64,000 nucleotides of DNA. Source: Phytophthora quininea. Its lineage: Eukaryota; Oomycota; Peronosporomycetes; Peronosporales; Peronosporaceae. Positions 40,737 through 51,100 of this stretch are shown in pieces (the first letter of the stretch is position 1; each line of letters begins with the position of its first letter). Both the position numbers and the translations under genes were made by a program. The stretch spans positions 1 through 64,000 of the forward strand of contig JAAVTG010000075.1 in NCBI GenBank assembly GCA_011947345.1, in the 5' to 3' direction. The notes beneath the pieces were generated by a model, which saw nothing but the letters and a program-made list of their open reading frames with translations, made no database searches and had not been told where the DNA came from.

Positions 40737-42357
40737 TGATGACGATCATGGTCGTCCCAGGTGATAGTCGTCCGTTGGCCCATCCGCGCGAAGAGCCAAA
40801 CGAAATCTTGTGTTATTTAGATGCTCGGTATATTGCTCCTGTGGAGGCATGCATCCGGCTTTTGAGTTACAGGATCAGGACATGAGGTATCGATGACCAG
40901 CGCTTCGCGTAACGACGGGGGCAGTTCATCCACGCGGGAAGTTTCACAAAAGCTTTTCTTTGTTGATGAGCCTGGTGGAACGGGAAAGTCTACGCTACTT
41001 CGACACGTTTTGGCCAGAGTGCGTCTGGATGGGAAGATTGCACTTGCTGTTGCGTCCAGTGGAATTGCATCTCCACTTCTCATGGGCGGGCGTACGGCGC
41101 ATTCTACTTTAAAATTCCGCTGAAACTGGACAAAGATTCTACGTGTCCGATTTTCAAACAGTCGCACCTGCGCAAGCTTATCCAGCAGACCAGTTTGGTC
41201 ATTTGGGATGAAGCTCCGATGACGCATCGCCACGCGTTTGAGGCTGTCGACCGAATGCTACGGGACATTGTGGATAACCCCAGGGAGCCTTTCGGCGGAA
41301 AGGTTTTTGTCCTCTCAGGAGGTGTCTGCCAGATCCTTCCTGTCGTGAAGAGAGGCACGCCTGCAGAAACGATCAACGCGTGTATAAAGGAATCGCCTCT
41401 GTGGAGACACTTTTGCAGGTTCGGTTAACGCAGAACATGCGCATTGGTAGCGAGGGGACAGGAGAAAGCGACGAGGATATCCTGTCTTTCTCTGAGTTTT
41501 TGCTTGCTGTTGGGGAGGGTCGACACGAAAACGTGCTGACCCTGGCAATGACTACATCAAGATTCCTGCTGATATGCTGATCCCGAATCCTCCAGTAGAA
41601 GACGACGAGGACGGGGAAATAGCTCCAGGGGCAATACCAAGGAGTATGACCCGCATCATTGACGCAATGTATGCCGACGTTGCGAATCCGGAGGTAGCGA
41701 CGGATGGATATTTTGCTAGCCGGACGGTTTTGACGACTACGAATGAGACGGTACGGAGAATCAACGAGGCAGTCGCAGCTCGACTTCCGGAGACAGCGCC
41801 GGTGTATTTGTCGGTGGACTCTGTGGAGGAGGATGACGGAACGTTGTTTGAGCAGGAGTTTCTCCACTCGGTGAACATGGACGGGATTCTACCTCACAGA
41901 CTACTGCTCAAGAAGGACATCCCCATCATGGTGATGAGAAATCTGAACCCGGATCTTGGACTGTGCAACGGGACGCGTCTACGAATCGACGACTTGAAGG
42001 ACCACGTCATTCGAGCAACAATTATGCCTGGAGAACGAACAGGCCAAGAAGGACTCATCCCGAGAATTATGTTCGTGAGCGACGACGACAACTCCGATTT
42101 CCCCTTCCGGCTACGACGAAAGCAGTTCCCCGTGCAACCAGCATTCGCCATGACGATTAACAAGGCCCAAGGCCAGACGGTGTTAAACTTGGGGTGTACT
42201 TGGCTTCCCGTGCTTTTCGCATGGCCAGTTGTATGTGGCGTTATCTCGCGTGACCTCCCGAAGCAAGTTCAAGGCGTTGATTGAGTATCCAGAGTTCGTA
42301 GACCGGACGGAGGAGTGTACACGAGAAGCATCGTGTACACGCCGATTTTTGATTAGG
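40737..42357 (+). pseudogene. Helitron Pif1-type helicase, broken
   Basis: The reading begins MTIMVVPGDSRPLAHPREEP and NEILCYLDARYIAPVEACIR, a segment that lies before the helicase in Helitrons. The helicase follows: Walker A in FFVDEPGGTGKSTLL (about 40960-40995), ALAVASSGIASPLLMGGRTA, Walker B in LVIWDEAPMTHRHAF (about 41200-41230), FGGKVFVLSGGVCQILPVV, LTQNMRIG, ILPHRLLLKKDIPIMVMRNL and FPVQPAFAMTINKAQGQT. A final frame change leads to CFSHGQLYVALSRVTSRSKF. At least four frame changes and stops interrupt it. The Gln in GGVCQ replaces the usual GDFRQ, so the third motif is also altered. No Fanzor or other cargo lies inside this copy. Confidence 0.85.
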
Positions 42358-42573
42358 TGTCGAGGTGCATTTCTAGGCTAGATGAAGTAGCTTGCCACTA
42401 CGAACTTGAACCAGCTTTAAAACGGCACTTGGTACTTTTCATGTGTTTTCTAAAATATTTTATAAGCCCGTAGTTTTAGATTAAACTACTTACTGATTCG
42501 TGTAAAAGCTAACTCAACCCGCCGGAGAGTAGCGGAGGCGGGCGGTCCACAGCTGCATCCAACCATAACCCAT

Positions 42574-42600
42574 CGCCGCGTAGCGGCGGCGCTCGGCTAG
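42574..42600 (+). repeat. Helitron 3' terminus: hairpin plus CTAG
   Basis: CGCCGC-GTA-GCGGCG (42574-42588) forms a six-pair stem, followed after 8 bases by CTAG (42597-42600) and a T from the target. A second GC hairpin (CCCGCC 42518-42523 with GGCGGG 42537-42542) lies 30 bases upstream. Confidence 0.75.
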
Positions 42601-42688
42601 TCGAACATCACATTGTCCCGCTATTTAAACCTTCTAGCCCCACAATATACAGCATAAAGTTCCATTCTATGGCAGCCGCCATGAAAGG

Positions 42689-42721
42689 GCACATACATAA
42701 TAAAGGCCCGCATGTATACAC
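42689..42721 (+). repeat. Left TIR of Merlin
   Basis: It pairs with 44000-44032 in inverted orientation with a single mismatch (A versus G at the twelfth base). Confidence 0.85.
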
Positions 42722-42795
42722 ACTCAACTGGAACGTATCCGGATATGTAGCAAAGCAACCCCGCTAGTAGATTACCCTATACAGCTAAGTATACC

Positions 42796-43914
42796 TCACA
42801 ACTGATACTTGCGCCGAATTCCCAGCACTAGGCCGTGGAAGTACTGGCTTGCCTGTGGCGTCTTGGTTTGATTGAAGTACCAAGATCGCCACAGGCATTC
42901 ATCAAGGTACTGGGGGACGACGCTCTTCCGCATGCCCCGCTCACTTTTCAGGCGTGCCTTTGTCTTTACCTCCCAGACCCCTTTGATCCGGTTGGTGTGA
43001 GCGCCAGTCGAGGGGTCTACAAAATTCTTTGAGTGGTTAACCCACTGATGGCTGTAGCCCATCCCGGCCAAGTATCGGTTGTTCTCGAGGGTGTGCAGAA
43101 GGCCCTTCCTCGGCCCGCTCTGCACCTCCGTCACGTACGACTCGAACATGTCGGACATGATCAAAGTCCTGCAATCACTTATATCAGTTCATCCCTTGCA
43201 ATAACATCTAGAATCAGTTGATCTTGTACGTACCCTGGCTTAATGCACTCTTTGATGCACTTAGACAGAGTTGGTTTCGTTCTGTCCTCAAACACCACAC
43301 GCGCAAACCACTTCTTAGTGGTGCGGTCGACCCCCACCGAAGACCCAGAAGTCATGATGCTTTGTTCCCCGGTGGTACTTCTGCTTCTTCTTCATGCTCG
43401 TTTCATCAATTTCCACCACGTGGCCTTCGCCACTAACCTGTACGTGCACGTAGACTTAGATAACACGAAAAACCACGTGATAGAATTGTCCTTACTCGCA
43501 TATCACACAGATTCATCTCCGCCGAGCAAATGTTCCTCGCGTACATATACCACTGGCCAGCCGCTGTAGGCGTCAGCTTCACGTGCTGAGCCGCCTCGCC
43601 TACATGCGTGCGGCTGGCCCAGAAGTACAGCACCTTCACAAGCTTCGACAGCGGGGCCCTCGAACGCGCGAAGAACGACTTGGCTCGAACGCTGCGCTGC
43701 AGGCGACAACCAGAGCGGTTACAGCGCCAGCGCTTGCCTTGGCGCCGCATGTCGCCGCCGCACTTAGGGCACGCCATCAACTCGGCGATCAAGCCGGCCC
43801 GCATGCACCACGTAAGAGCACCCTCCTCCGTGGCGCACGCGAGCATAACCGTGTTGAACGTGAAATACCCCGAGTCGACACTAAGGTCGTACTCGGGGCC
43901 TCGGAGGCCGCCAT
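42796..43914 (-). pseudogene. Merlin transposase (IS1595/ISXO2-like DDE), three exons
   Basis: ATG 43914 opens MAASEAP. A zinc ribbon (CPKCGGDM, RWRCNRSGC) leads into the helical linker KVLYFWASRTHVGEAAQHVK. Two introns, 43438-43495 (58 bases) and 43169-43233 (65 bases), have GT-AG ends and restore the DDE core: VVEIDETSMKKKQKYHRGTK, DRTTKKWFARVVFEDRTKPT, IMSDMFESYVTEVQ, and HQWVNHSKNFVDPSTGAHTN. The first two catalytic Asp (EIDET, MSDMF) are present. The third acidic residue, normally Glu in N-R-I-E-G-x-W, is Lys (NRIKGVWEV), which should abolish activity. Frame breaks lie near 43900 (C-run) and in the G-run at about 43340. The ends look intact, so the element may have been moved by a relative's enzyme. 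Confidence 0.85.
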
Positions 43915-43999
43915 GGCTGAGTGGGTTTGCGTTGGCTGCGGGGGTTTGCAAATGAGAGAGAAATGCACTGGCTAGAATTGCATCCAGTTAGTATCCGGA

Positions 44000-44032
44000 T
44001 GTATACATGCGGGCCTTTATCATGTATGTGCC
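44000..44032 (-). repeat. Right TIR of Merlin
   Basis: Inverted partner of 42689-42721. Confidence 0.85.
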
Positions 44033-44052
44033 CATGGAAGATAGGGTTTATA

Positions 44053-44086
44053 GGATATGCCGGGGCCTGTCGGCCCCGGCATATCC
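44053..44086. repeat. Perfect 15-bp inverted repeat (hairpin)
   Basis: GGATATGCCGGGGCC (44053-44067), a TGTC loop, and its exact complement (44072-44086). It lies 12 bases beyond the Merlin target duplication and 180 bases before the large DDE transposase gene, so it may belong to that element or be a small fold-back element. Confidence 0.85.
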
Positions 44087-44267
44087 GATACCGGATTCCG
44101 AAGTCCGATCCTCCGATCCTCCGATACGCAAATTGCTCGTTCAAACACAAAATTTGTGCTTGCATAACTTCGGTTCAGAAAAAAATCTCTCCAAAATGGG
44201 GGCGGAGACGAAGACGCAGCTTTGCGTGAGATGCGCCTAGATCAGCACGAAGTCAAGCGACTCATCC

Positions 44268-47262
44268 ATGAAGCAATGTACAAGAAGAGCTTCCCCGGCA
44301 GTGCAGTACCCTGAAGCGGCTAGAGGAGATGTCCTCCTGTCTTCGTTATTTCAATGGCCTGTTGTTGTGTGGGTGCCAGAATGCGAAAACCCAGCTAAAA
44401 ACCTTACTGCATCATGTCAGATTGCTCCTGCACTCCAAGAGTCAAAGAATACATGCAGCGCACTGTTGAGGAGGTGGACACAAAGCGCCACTTGCTCTAT
44501 GTCAAATACCAATGTACGGGAGACACTAAGGGCTGTTTTTCTACCGTAGCGCCATCTTACATCCAGCGCGATGCACAAGTACTCATGTATTTCCCTTATG
44601 TACTGACGAAGAAGTTTGGATTATCAAAATCGCTGATGGAGATGGTGCACGACGGCATGACGTCGCCACATGGAGTATCGAGTACGATCAGGAATATCCG
44701 ACGGCGGCGAGAAAAGCGATACTATAAGCTGCTTTGTATCTTTGCAAGCCGAGTCACGCAGCAGCAGCTAGTAAACGCCTCGTATTTGGCGCCGACATCA
44801 CCCGCTGTGGACCAGTACGTCTCGCAACAGAAACCATTAGGTGCAGAGACTCTCTCACAGGTGTGGCTGCAGACAACCGAGCTGTACAGCTCCTTGTGCG
44901 AACAGATGATGGCTAATTTGAAGGTGAAGAAGGTTCTTCGCGTCGATCATTCAGTGAAATTTTGCAAGCGGCTCAAAGTGTGGTCCGGGGGACAGGCAGG
45001 CGAGAGAGTATGACAGACGCTAAGATGCTGCTGCTGCTTGAAAATGAGATTGGGCAAATTGTTGGCAGGCGGTTAACTCGTTCGGAAAACCACGACGAAA
45101 CTCGCGAGCTGCTGGAACAGGTGAAGGGAATTTTCCCAGTTGATGAGGCCGATGAGTGGTTTATTGTTAGTGACAACGCGAATGCGATCCGGAGTTTAGT
45201 GGCAAGTGTGTTCGGAAGTTCATCAAGCGTTCGACAAGATCCGTTTCATGTTGTGCAGCGCTTTACAGATAAAGTAAAAGGCAAGGTGGAAAAGAAAGCT
45301 TTGTCAAAGCAACTGCATCATGCATTGTATTCTGTTGATGGGGAACTGCGACCGCCTGGAGAAATGGAAGAGAAATTTACAAGTGTTCTTCAATGCGTCT
45401 CACCCAGCGACATCAGTTGTAGCGCCCAAGAATGGAATGGCAGCACAGAGAGCAACATAAAGCAGATCCAACGAGGCGACTTGTTTGTGAAAAGCAATGT
45501 GTACAGCGAAGGTGGAGGCAAAGACGTCCGAATTGTATCTACAAGCCAGCTCGAAGGGTTCCACTCCGCACTAAAAACAATATTGGCTCGGTCCGTGTCT
45601 GGTGAGGTAGGTCTGCGGATCCTGGACTTATTCATTCTGCAGCACAACCTCAAGATTGGGTCCAAGTATGGACGAAATCCGCCCCTGCAACACGCTGACC
45701 TTCTCACGTTAGCCCGAACAGCAACCTTATGCCGTGGAGTAATACCAGAATCTCCGCAACTTGGGTTTGCAAACCTTCTCATGTCCAAACCGCTGCGGCA
45801 ACCGGCTTACCGAGCCTCGACAGCGCTGGACTTCGAATTTACACAATGGCAGCAGATGTTTGAGACGGCAAAAATCGATACTCGTGCACTGGAAGTTAAT
45901 CTCCAACGCTCTCGCCAGCACAGCACCAACATACGCGAGCTTTTGGCCAAGCAAATTGCCTTCACGGCGAGTGGCAAGCTGCCTAAAGCTGCATTCTTCA
46001 ATTCTCTGTGTCTCACCGAACTGGATTATGAAGCTTCTGCTGGCTTCTCTGGCGAGGAGTACACGCTGCTCAGGCAAGTGCACCAAGAACAGAAAACTTC
46101 AGGCCAGGTCTGGGCAGATTGCGCTATGGTTACGACTATCATGTACAACATCGTCGTTTCGTCGAACTCGAACCACAGGCTGAAGCTGAGGCGGCGTAGT
46201 TTTGCCACGTTGTCGACTAAAATCCAAGGTCTTGAAGCAGAATTCTCGTCGCAACCATTGGAGACGAAGCCGCAACAACTTTTCCACTTTGCGCCAGCCG
46301 ATGTGTGCTTCGAGAACTCTCCACGTGAGCAGGAGTTGCAAATACAGCTATTCACAGCACTCCGAAAGATGTCAGGAATCCGCAAACGGAGACAGATATT
46401 TGCAATGGTCTATGACTTTGCGTGTTTTGTATGGATTGGAATACATCCAAAACCACGAGCGGCGCTACTCGCGCGTTGGGATAATCTCAAGCACAAGTCG
46501 AATCAAAATGCCAACTTGAAGATCAAGCTGAAGCTGACCCCCGCAATCCTCTCCAGCATTCAACCCGGCAAAAGCTGTTGCGTGGCAGCACCAGTAGACT
46601 CTTCAGTGATAGCTCTTTCTCGTGTCGAGCGTCAAGGCGAAGCTGATAGTCCAGCCTACCTTTCCACAAATGTTCAATCATCTCCACCCTCCCCAACAAT
46701 TGCTCCAGCGACTACTAGTATCAACAAAGCCGCAGACTCCACGAATTTGGGCAGGAACGCTCACAATCAAGAAGCAACTGATTCCCCGCCTGTAAAGGGG
46801 ACACAACAATCCAATGTGTTGATCCAAAAGGTGCCGTGTTTGCCACTGGCGCTGACTCCGCGGTGTTCTGCAGCTATCTCGCCGGAACACTTAAAAATGT
46901 TGCGTTCGCTTGTGGATTCCATTCCAAACTCGAATGGCAAATGGGAACACATCCAAGCCGTGTATACTGCCTATTATCCGCATGCACCACTGTCGAAAAA
47001 TGCACTCCGTTGCCGCCTGAAGGAGAAGAAGGCCGTCCCAAGGCCTTCGCCGGATGCCAAGAGCGCGGCAGTAACGTCACTGCCTCCAGCTCTCTCGAAC
47101 GAGACCTCCTCACTGCGGAAGCGCAAAACGACTTCTTGTTTAAGCTGCCGACAGCGCAAGAAGAAGTGCGGGGATCTAGTGAGAAACCCCTATTGCATGC
47201 AGCCAAATAGCACCAACAACAACGTAGCAAAGACAGTCAGACTTGAGCATTATTTTGCTTAG
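44268..47262 (+). CDS. Large DDE/RNase H-like transposase of uncertain superfamily
   Basis: About 1,000 codons in three frames joined by two apparent one-base losses (near 44400 and near 44998). The first part holds FQWPVVVWVPE, a C-x-C site (CSCTP), YQCTGDTKGCFSTV, and FPYVLTKKFGLSKSLMEMV. The core has LRVDHSVKFCKRLKVW (candidate first Asp), EIGQIVGRRLTRSENHDETR, WFIVSDNANAIRSLV with DPFHVVQRF (second Asp) and VSTSQLEGFHSALKTILARS (third, Glu) with DLFILQHNLKIG. This resembles transposases of the Dada/Zisupton type, but I cannot assign it. The C-terminus carries a Myb/trihelix-like helix set (MLRSLVDSIPNSNGKWEHIQ) and a Cys-rich basic motif, SCLSCRQRKKKCGDLVRNPY. Terminal repeats were not identified. 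It may be a live element with the frame breaks being sequence errors. Confidence 0.7.
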
Positions 47263-47798
47263 CAATAACATGCTGAACGTACCCACATTGGCCAAGCAAT
47301 AGCCGCTGTCACTGTCTTCGGTGGCCAAGGCGTCTGGTGCACTTCCACGGCGGCAGCGCTTAGCGCCGCTTCGACTCGGAATACTGAGGAAACAACCGGG
47401 ACAAAAAGCGGTCGAAAGAGGTGTGATGTGGTGAAAAGTGGTGCCGATTGGTTGCGGGTCAGCCCCAGAAAAACGTATAACCCCCCGAAGGAAGTCACCA
47501 CCATGGAAGCTGACTGCCGCCAGTGCTTGACGGACTCTGCTTCCATCGCTCAGTTCGCCATTTGCTCGCTCAAGCCCAAGCTCCAGCGCCATGCACGACG
47601 TGTGCATCTGGCGACGAAAACCGCTGGAGGCTGTGCTGCCAGAGATCCCCTCGAGCCTGAGCTTGAGGGTGGATCTCCTTGTGTGTCCAAGCCCCGTGGC
47701 TTCTTAAGTGTCGTATGAAGCTTAGCGATCAAGCTCAAGTGACCCCTCTCAACTCCCAAGACAGGAAGAAAATCAAGTGCAAGCGTCTACGCGACGGC
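47263..47798. other. Region between the DDE transposase and the Copia element
   Basis: It should contain the right end of the DDE element, but no inverted repeat to its left flank was found. A 97-codon frame (47428-47718) has no family resemblance. Confidence 0.45.
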
Positions 47799-47803
47799 GT
47801 ACC

Positions 47804-48084
47804 TAGCAGGAAAGCTGCCCGAGAACGATAGTAATCACTCAGCTGGAGCCAGGTGCAAGGCGAGACAAGACGATCTACGTGCCGTTAGTTGGGACACGTA
47901 TGATCAAAGGGGTTTTAGCTGTTGAAGTTGCCCGTGGCCGGTCGGCATGTCCAACGGAGTTTCCTCCTCGTGTACGACACGTTTGTGTGTGTAGACTCGC
48001 AGAGCACACGGTAGTGGGAGATAACAAATTCATTCTTGGTTTTGCGGTGAACTTGAAAGTCACTCTCTGCGAGGCGTTCTTCTA
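47804..48084 (+). repeat. 5' LTR of Copia
   Basis: Starts TAGCAGGAAAGCTGC and ends GCGTTCTTCTA. It is identical to the 3' LTR except for a C in place of T near the middle and one fewer CT repeat. Confidence 0.93.
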
Positions 48085-48099
48085 GGTTATGAGCCCAAC
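48085..48099 (+). promoter_or_regulatory. Primer binding site matching the anticodon arm of initiator tRNA-Met
   Basis: GGTTATGAGCCCAAC directly follows the 5' LTR. Its complement contains GGGCTCATAACC, the anticodon stem-loop with CAT of initiator tRNA-Met. Drosophila copia and yeast Ty5 are primed in this way by a 5' half-tRNA, whereas most retrotransposons use the tRNA 3' end. Confidence 0.75.
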
Positions 48100-48127
48100 G
48101 TTATCCGCTCGCGATCAAAGCAGAGAG

Positions 48128-51100
48128 ATGAGTGACAACGCCAACTTTAGAACACCAAACCAAGGAGGACAAGATTCGAGTCAAAGCGTGCAGACTGCAG
48201 TGTCGAGTGCGGCAGGGCAAGCTGCAGCGACGCCGATACAAGCATCTGGGTCAACTGTTGGGACACTGGATGGGCAGTCGGAGGTGACGGAAGTGCCGGC
48301 GGGTCAATCTGCGGCACAACCGTGTGCAAATCCAGTGATGGAGATACCAAGGCCGCTTGGCAGCAGCAAGCCACCCAAGTTCACTGACACCTTTGAGGTT
48401 TACCAGAAGAGGTTGAAGTTGTACCTAGAGCAGAGAGACTCTTGGGAGGTGGTGACTGGAGAGGAAACGCGTCCTGCTACCGATCCAGTGTTGCAGCGCC
48501 AATTTGATATGCGAAATCGGCTGGCCATGGAGACGATTATACGGGGCGTTCAGGATGACGACGCGCAGAAGCGTGAATTGTATACGCACCCTTTCAAGCC
48601 CGGACAGAAGATGGCGGACTACATCCAGGAGATGAATGCTTTACGGCAGCGACTGCAGCACATGGGCCCCAACTTCGTAATTGATGACACATCCATGTCG
48701 CAATTGCTGTTGATGGGAGTGTGTGCGGTGCATCGCGAAATCTTGACTCAGTTTGATTTCTCCTACCGGCAAGGCAATCCACCAACCTTGCAGCAAGTGA
48801 AGAATGCGTTGCTGTCTCGTGACGAAATGGACAAAATGGCTGCAGACACAGCTGGAGCAAGTGGAGTGCAGGATAGCGGCTCGCAAGTAGTCATGCAGAT
48901 GGGACAGACTTCATGTCAAGGCCCGGCAACAAAAGGACAAGTGCAGACTACTGGAGCGGGCAAAAGCGAGCTATTCGCTGCTATTACTGTAAGAAACTTA
49001 ATCACATGCGAAGAGATTGCTGGTATTGCAAGGCCAATAAAAACAAAGGCCAAGACACGAAGGGCAACGAGCAGGGGAAGGAGAATAAAAGGAAGAAAGG
49101 TGGGAAAGGTGGAAACGATGGAGCCAAGCAGGACAAGCCGGCTACTTCTGGTGCGATGGGCTACATGCGGTTCGTGGCGCACGCTCATCAGCAGAATGAA
49201 AGCAGCAGCAGTAGTAGTTCTGAAAGTGAGGGTTTCATCGGGATGGCGACGAAGAGAGACCGGCACCACGGCCCAAAAGGTGACTGGATGCTGGACTCGG
49301 GAACGACGGCACACGTGTGCACGGAGCGTGAGTTGTTCACAAGTTTTAAGAAGTCAACTTCGTCGTTTAAGATCTGGAATGGTGAGATAACGCATGGGAA
49401 AGAGTGTGGAACTGTGGTGATCCCTGCCATGGATAAACTGAGCCAGAATGAGATGACTTTGCTTGTTGAAAACGTAGAGTTTACTCCGTCTGGACCAGTG
49501 AACATACTCAGTCTCGGCGTAATGATAGAGTCGGGATCGGCGTTGACCACCAGTGATCCGAAAGAACTGCCGTGCAAAATGTTCTTGACCAGAAATGGAA
49601 AATGCTTGGAGTTCATCTTTCATGGTCGTCACTACTGGCTGAACAATGGCACGTTTGGAGAGGCTAAATCAGTGGCGATGGCGACGGTGAATGCAGATAG
49701 CAGTCCATTGATGAAGTGGCACGAGCGATTGGCTCACCTGAACGAAGCATCTCTGAAGTTCATGGTGAAGAATCACATAGTGGATGGAATGAATATTCCG
49801 TCGGAGCAACTGAAAACGCGGTTGAAGTGTTCGAGTTGCATGTCGGCTAAGCAGAAGCGGATGTCGTATGGTAACGCAACTAGCAAGCGAACTACTGTGA
49901 GCTTTGAGCGGTTGACGTCAGACGTCTGTGATATGGGAAAATTGTTGCCTGGGCTCGGTGCGTCGAGGTATTTCCAGTTGATACACGACGAGGGCTCAAG
50001 ATACAAGTGGTGTTTCATGCTTGGTCGAAAGAATGAAGCTGCTGGTAATGTACAACGACTGATGTCGCAACTACTGGCACGGGGCAAGAAAATAAAGACT
50101 TTCACGAGCGATGGTGGTGGTGAATATGTGAACAATACATTGAAGGAGTTCTTGGAAAAGAACGGGATCGTGTTCATACCCACTCATCCGTATACGCCTG
50201 AAGAGAACTGTTTGGTCGAGAAGCTGAACGGGGTGTTGGTGAATAAGATGCGTGCAGTAATGCTGGCCGCCAATTTGCCGACAGTGTTGTGGCCTGAAGT
50301 GTTGCAATACGTGGTGGAAGTGGACAATTTGAGCCCGACAAAAGCCTTAAAAGGTTTGACGCCTACAGAAAAGCTTACTGGGCTGAAGCCGAGCGTGGAA
50401 CAGCTGAAAGTTTGTGGCTGTGTAGGATATGTGTTCGTACCAAAGGAAATTCGGAAGCACAAGCTGTCAGCAAAAGCTGAACCTGCATTGTTTCTTGGCT
50501 TTCCGAAGTCTGGGCATGGCTACCGTCTGTTGCATCTGCGAACGGGGAAGATGATTGAAGCCCGTGACGTCAAGTTCCGTGAGGATGTGACGGTCGAGCG
50601 TACTTATATAAACGCGCTGTTGAAGGGCAGACAGAGTTATTATCCCCAGATACCGTTTATTCCACTGCCGGTGGAGTACGTGGCAGAGCAGACAGTGCGT
50701 AGCAACGCGGGAACAGTGGTGCGAGAAGCTGTAGCGACTGTTGAACATCAAACACGTTCGGAGGAAAATGAAGTGAGCCGAGATGAAACAGATTCGGTGG
50801 GAGTGGCAGGCATCCCGGAAGACGAGTCTGGAAGAGAGGACGTCGAAAGTGACAAAATTGTAACTGGTGCGATGCCAACTACGGATGATCTGCTACCGTG
50901 GAGTCAACGAAAAGCAAATCAAAACACTCGAGCTGGCAGTCAGCCAAGACACAGTTCGAAGCGAAAGCGTGGCTTGCGGCGATCTCAACGCAAGAAGCTG
51001 GAAAATGTGCGGCTCAAAAATTATGTGATGGCGTCAATGGAAGCACTGACTGGGAATCCGTCATGTGTTGAAGAAGCTCTAGAGTCCCCATTTCGCGACA

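Larger units (their letters stand above)
40719..42600 (+). mobile_element. Helitron, 5'-truncated, with intact-looking 3' terminus
   Basis: It carries the C-terminal half of a Helitron Rep/helicase and ends with a GC-rich hairpin and CTAG followed by T, the standard Helitron 3' signature. The Rep domain and 5' TC end are not in the window or were lost. Confidence 0.8.
42681..44040. mobile_element. Complete Merlin element with target-site duplication
   Basis: Inverted repeats of 33 bases begin GGCACATACATAATAAAGG at 42689 and end at 44032, differing at one position. They are flanked by an 8-base target duplication, CATGAAAG (42681-42688) and CATGGAAG (44033-44040), also with one difference. 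Eight bases is the normal duplication length for Merlin/IS1016-type elements. The element itself is 1,344 bases and holds one transposase gene. Confidence 0.85.

Noticed and set aside
48913..48975. Programmed -1 ribosomal frameshift between Copia gag and protease
   Set aside because: The shift direction fits, but no proper X-XXY-YYZ heptamer is present, and one-base losses elsewhere in the same element and window offer a simpler cause.
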